NCBI RefSeq assembly: GCF_040939455.1
Contig: NC_134108.1
Location: 46,189,501 to 46,253,500, forward strand
Direction of reading: 5' to 3'
From: Microcebus murinus
Taxonomy: Eukaryota; Chordata; Mammalia; Primates; Cheirogaleidae
DNA length: 64,000 nucleotides
Positions 63,151 to 64,000 of the stretch are shown here, piece by piece (within the stretch, counting starts at the first letter, position 1; every line of letters begins with the position of its first letter). The translations under genes and the position numbers were made by a program. Under the pieces are notes generated by a model. The model was not told the DNA's origin. It did not search any database and saw only the letters and a list, made by a program, of their open reading frames with translations.

Positions 63151-64000
63151 TTTCTATGAGCATCTCACCTCTCTTTTGGTATTACCACGCTCTGCTTTGT
63201 ATTGTCCTTGCTATTTGCAGGTTTTGTCTCTCCCACTAAAGAGAAATTTTATGAGACAGAGGACTGAGTCTTCATTTTCTATTTCCCAGAGTAATCAGAA
63301 TGCCGGGCTATTATATAATAGTCAATTCTTAGTACCTACTGTGGATGGGGTTCTTCAGCAGTATGCCAAGTATCTGGCACATTATAGAAACTTATGAAAT
63401 GTTTAATCAGTCACAAAATAAAACTAATAGTTTTACATTCAGTATATTTAAGTGATGCAAATTTAATATTTGAAAAATTCTGTTTTTCATAATAAACATT
63501 ACATGTTTCATTAAAACATATTCTTAGCCACTGTTAGATTTTCCCCCATGATATCTAATGACTATATCCTTAGAAAGTTCTGATTAACTGAAATATTCTC
63601 TTTATAATAGAATATTTTCTATTATATAAACACCACCTCAGGATTTCTATTAAATATAAAATCTAATAATTTTCACAAGGCCATTTCAAAAATCCTTTAG
63701 TTATCCAAAGAACCAAAAAACATATATACATATAGACATTCATTGTAGTATGAATAGCATTCAGTTATTATCACTTGCAAATAGAATCAGAAGGTAAAAA
63801 GAAAGCACTCCATCCTTTGGGATTTAAACTTCTGCCATTAAAACAAATGACAGAATCAGAATCTGACTGTTCTGATAAATTTTGTTGTAGCTCATATTTA
63901 AACAAAATTGGACATTTTCTCAACATTGACAGTTTAGTACTGGAAGAAAGTAAAACATGAAATTTAAAAGTTCCAATCACAATCTTTTTTATTACATTCT
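63151..64000. other. unassigned AT-rich DNA
   Basis: No gene or repeat recognised up to the window end. Overlapping frames at 63771-63980 on both strands have no domain. Confidence 0.4.

Overview
The window looks like intergenic or deep intronic DNA from a strepsirrhine primate, most likely a Malagasy lemur. Two dimeric Alu elements (3316-3655 and 25747-26078) carry the long A/T-rich linker after 'ctataaatagaaagaaa' that is typical of lemur Alus and absent from human ones. Two L1 3' ends (30528-31628 and 54720-55023) share a 3'UTR unlike that of anthropoid L1s. MIR, L2, MLT1, Tigger and MER5-type repeats give the usual placental background. The DNA is AT-rich and CpG-poor, and shows no bacterial or viral gene organisation.

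I found no host protein-coding gene, exon series, tRNA, rRNA or CRISPR array. Every long open frame with recognisable similarity belongs to a transposable element. The others lie in simple repeats or unassigned AT-rich DNA, where frames of 60-130 codons can arise by chance.

Layout. 1-16 kb: L2 (one copy split by an Alu), antisense LTRs of ERVL/MaLR type, hAT-type fragments, an old Alu and a probable ERV1-type solo LTR. 16.6-22.3 kb: old L1M sequence on the minus strand. 22.3-26.2 kb: a Tigger-type miniature element, a Tigger transposase remnant, a young lemur Alu and a CA/TG microsatellite. 26-38 kb: mostly unassigned DNA, with MIR copies, a lemur L1 that has a 29-bp target duplication, a MER5A and a second DNA-transposon fragment, an L1M 3' end and an L2. 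38.8-40.1 kb: a mariner with both inverted repeats and an open catalytic half. 41.4-46.3 kb: a nearly end-to-end L1 on the minus strand with an internal deletion joining ORF1 to ORF2. 46-64 kb: MIRs, a second copy of the same Tigger-type element, L1 and L2 pieces, a HAL1/L1M ORF1 remnant, and at 60977-61319 a short element with perfect terminal inverted repeats flanked by TTAA/TTAG, which resembles a nonautonomous piggyBac.

The genes do not act together as a pathway. The window is a layered record of transposon insertions. The points most worth a second look are the 61-kb inverted-repeat element, the uneven decay of the mariner transposase, the L1 ORF1-ORF2 deletion, and the pair of Tigger-type elements with the same internal junction.
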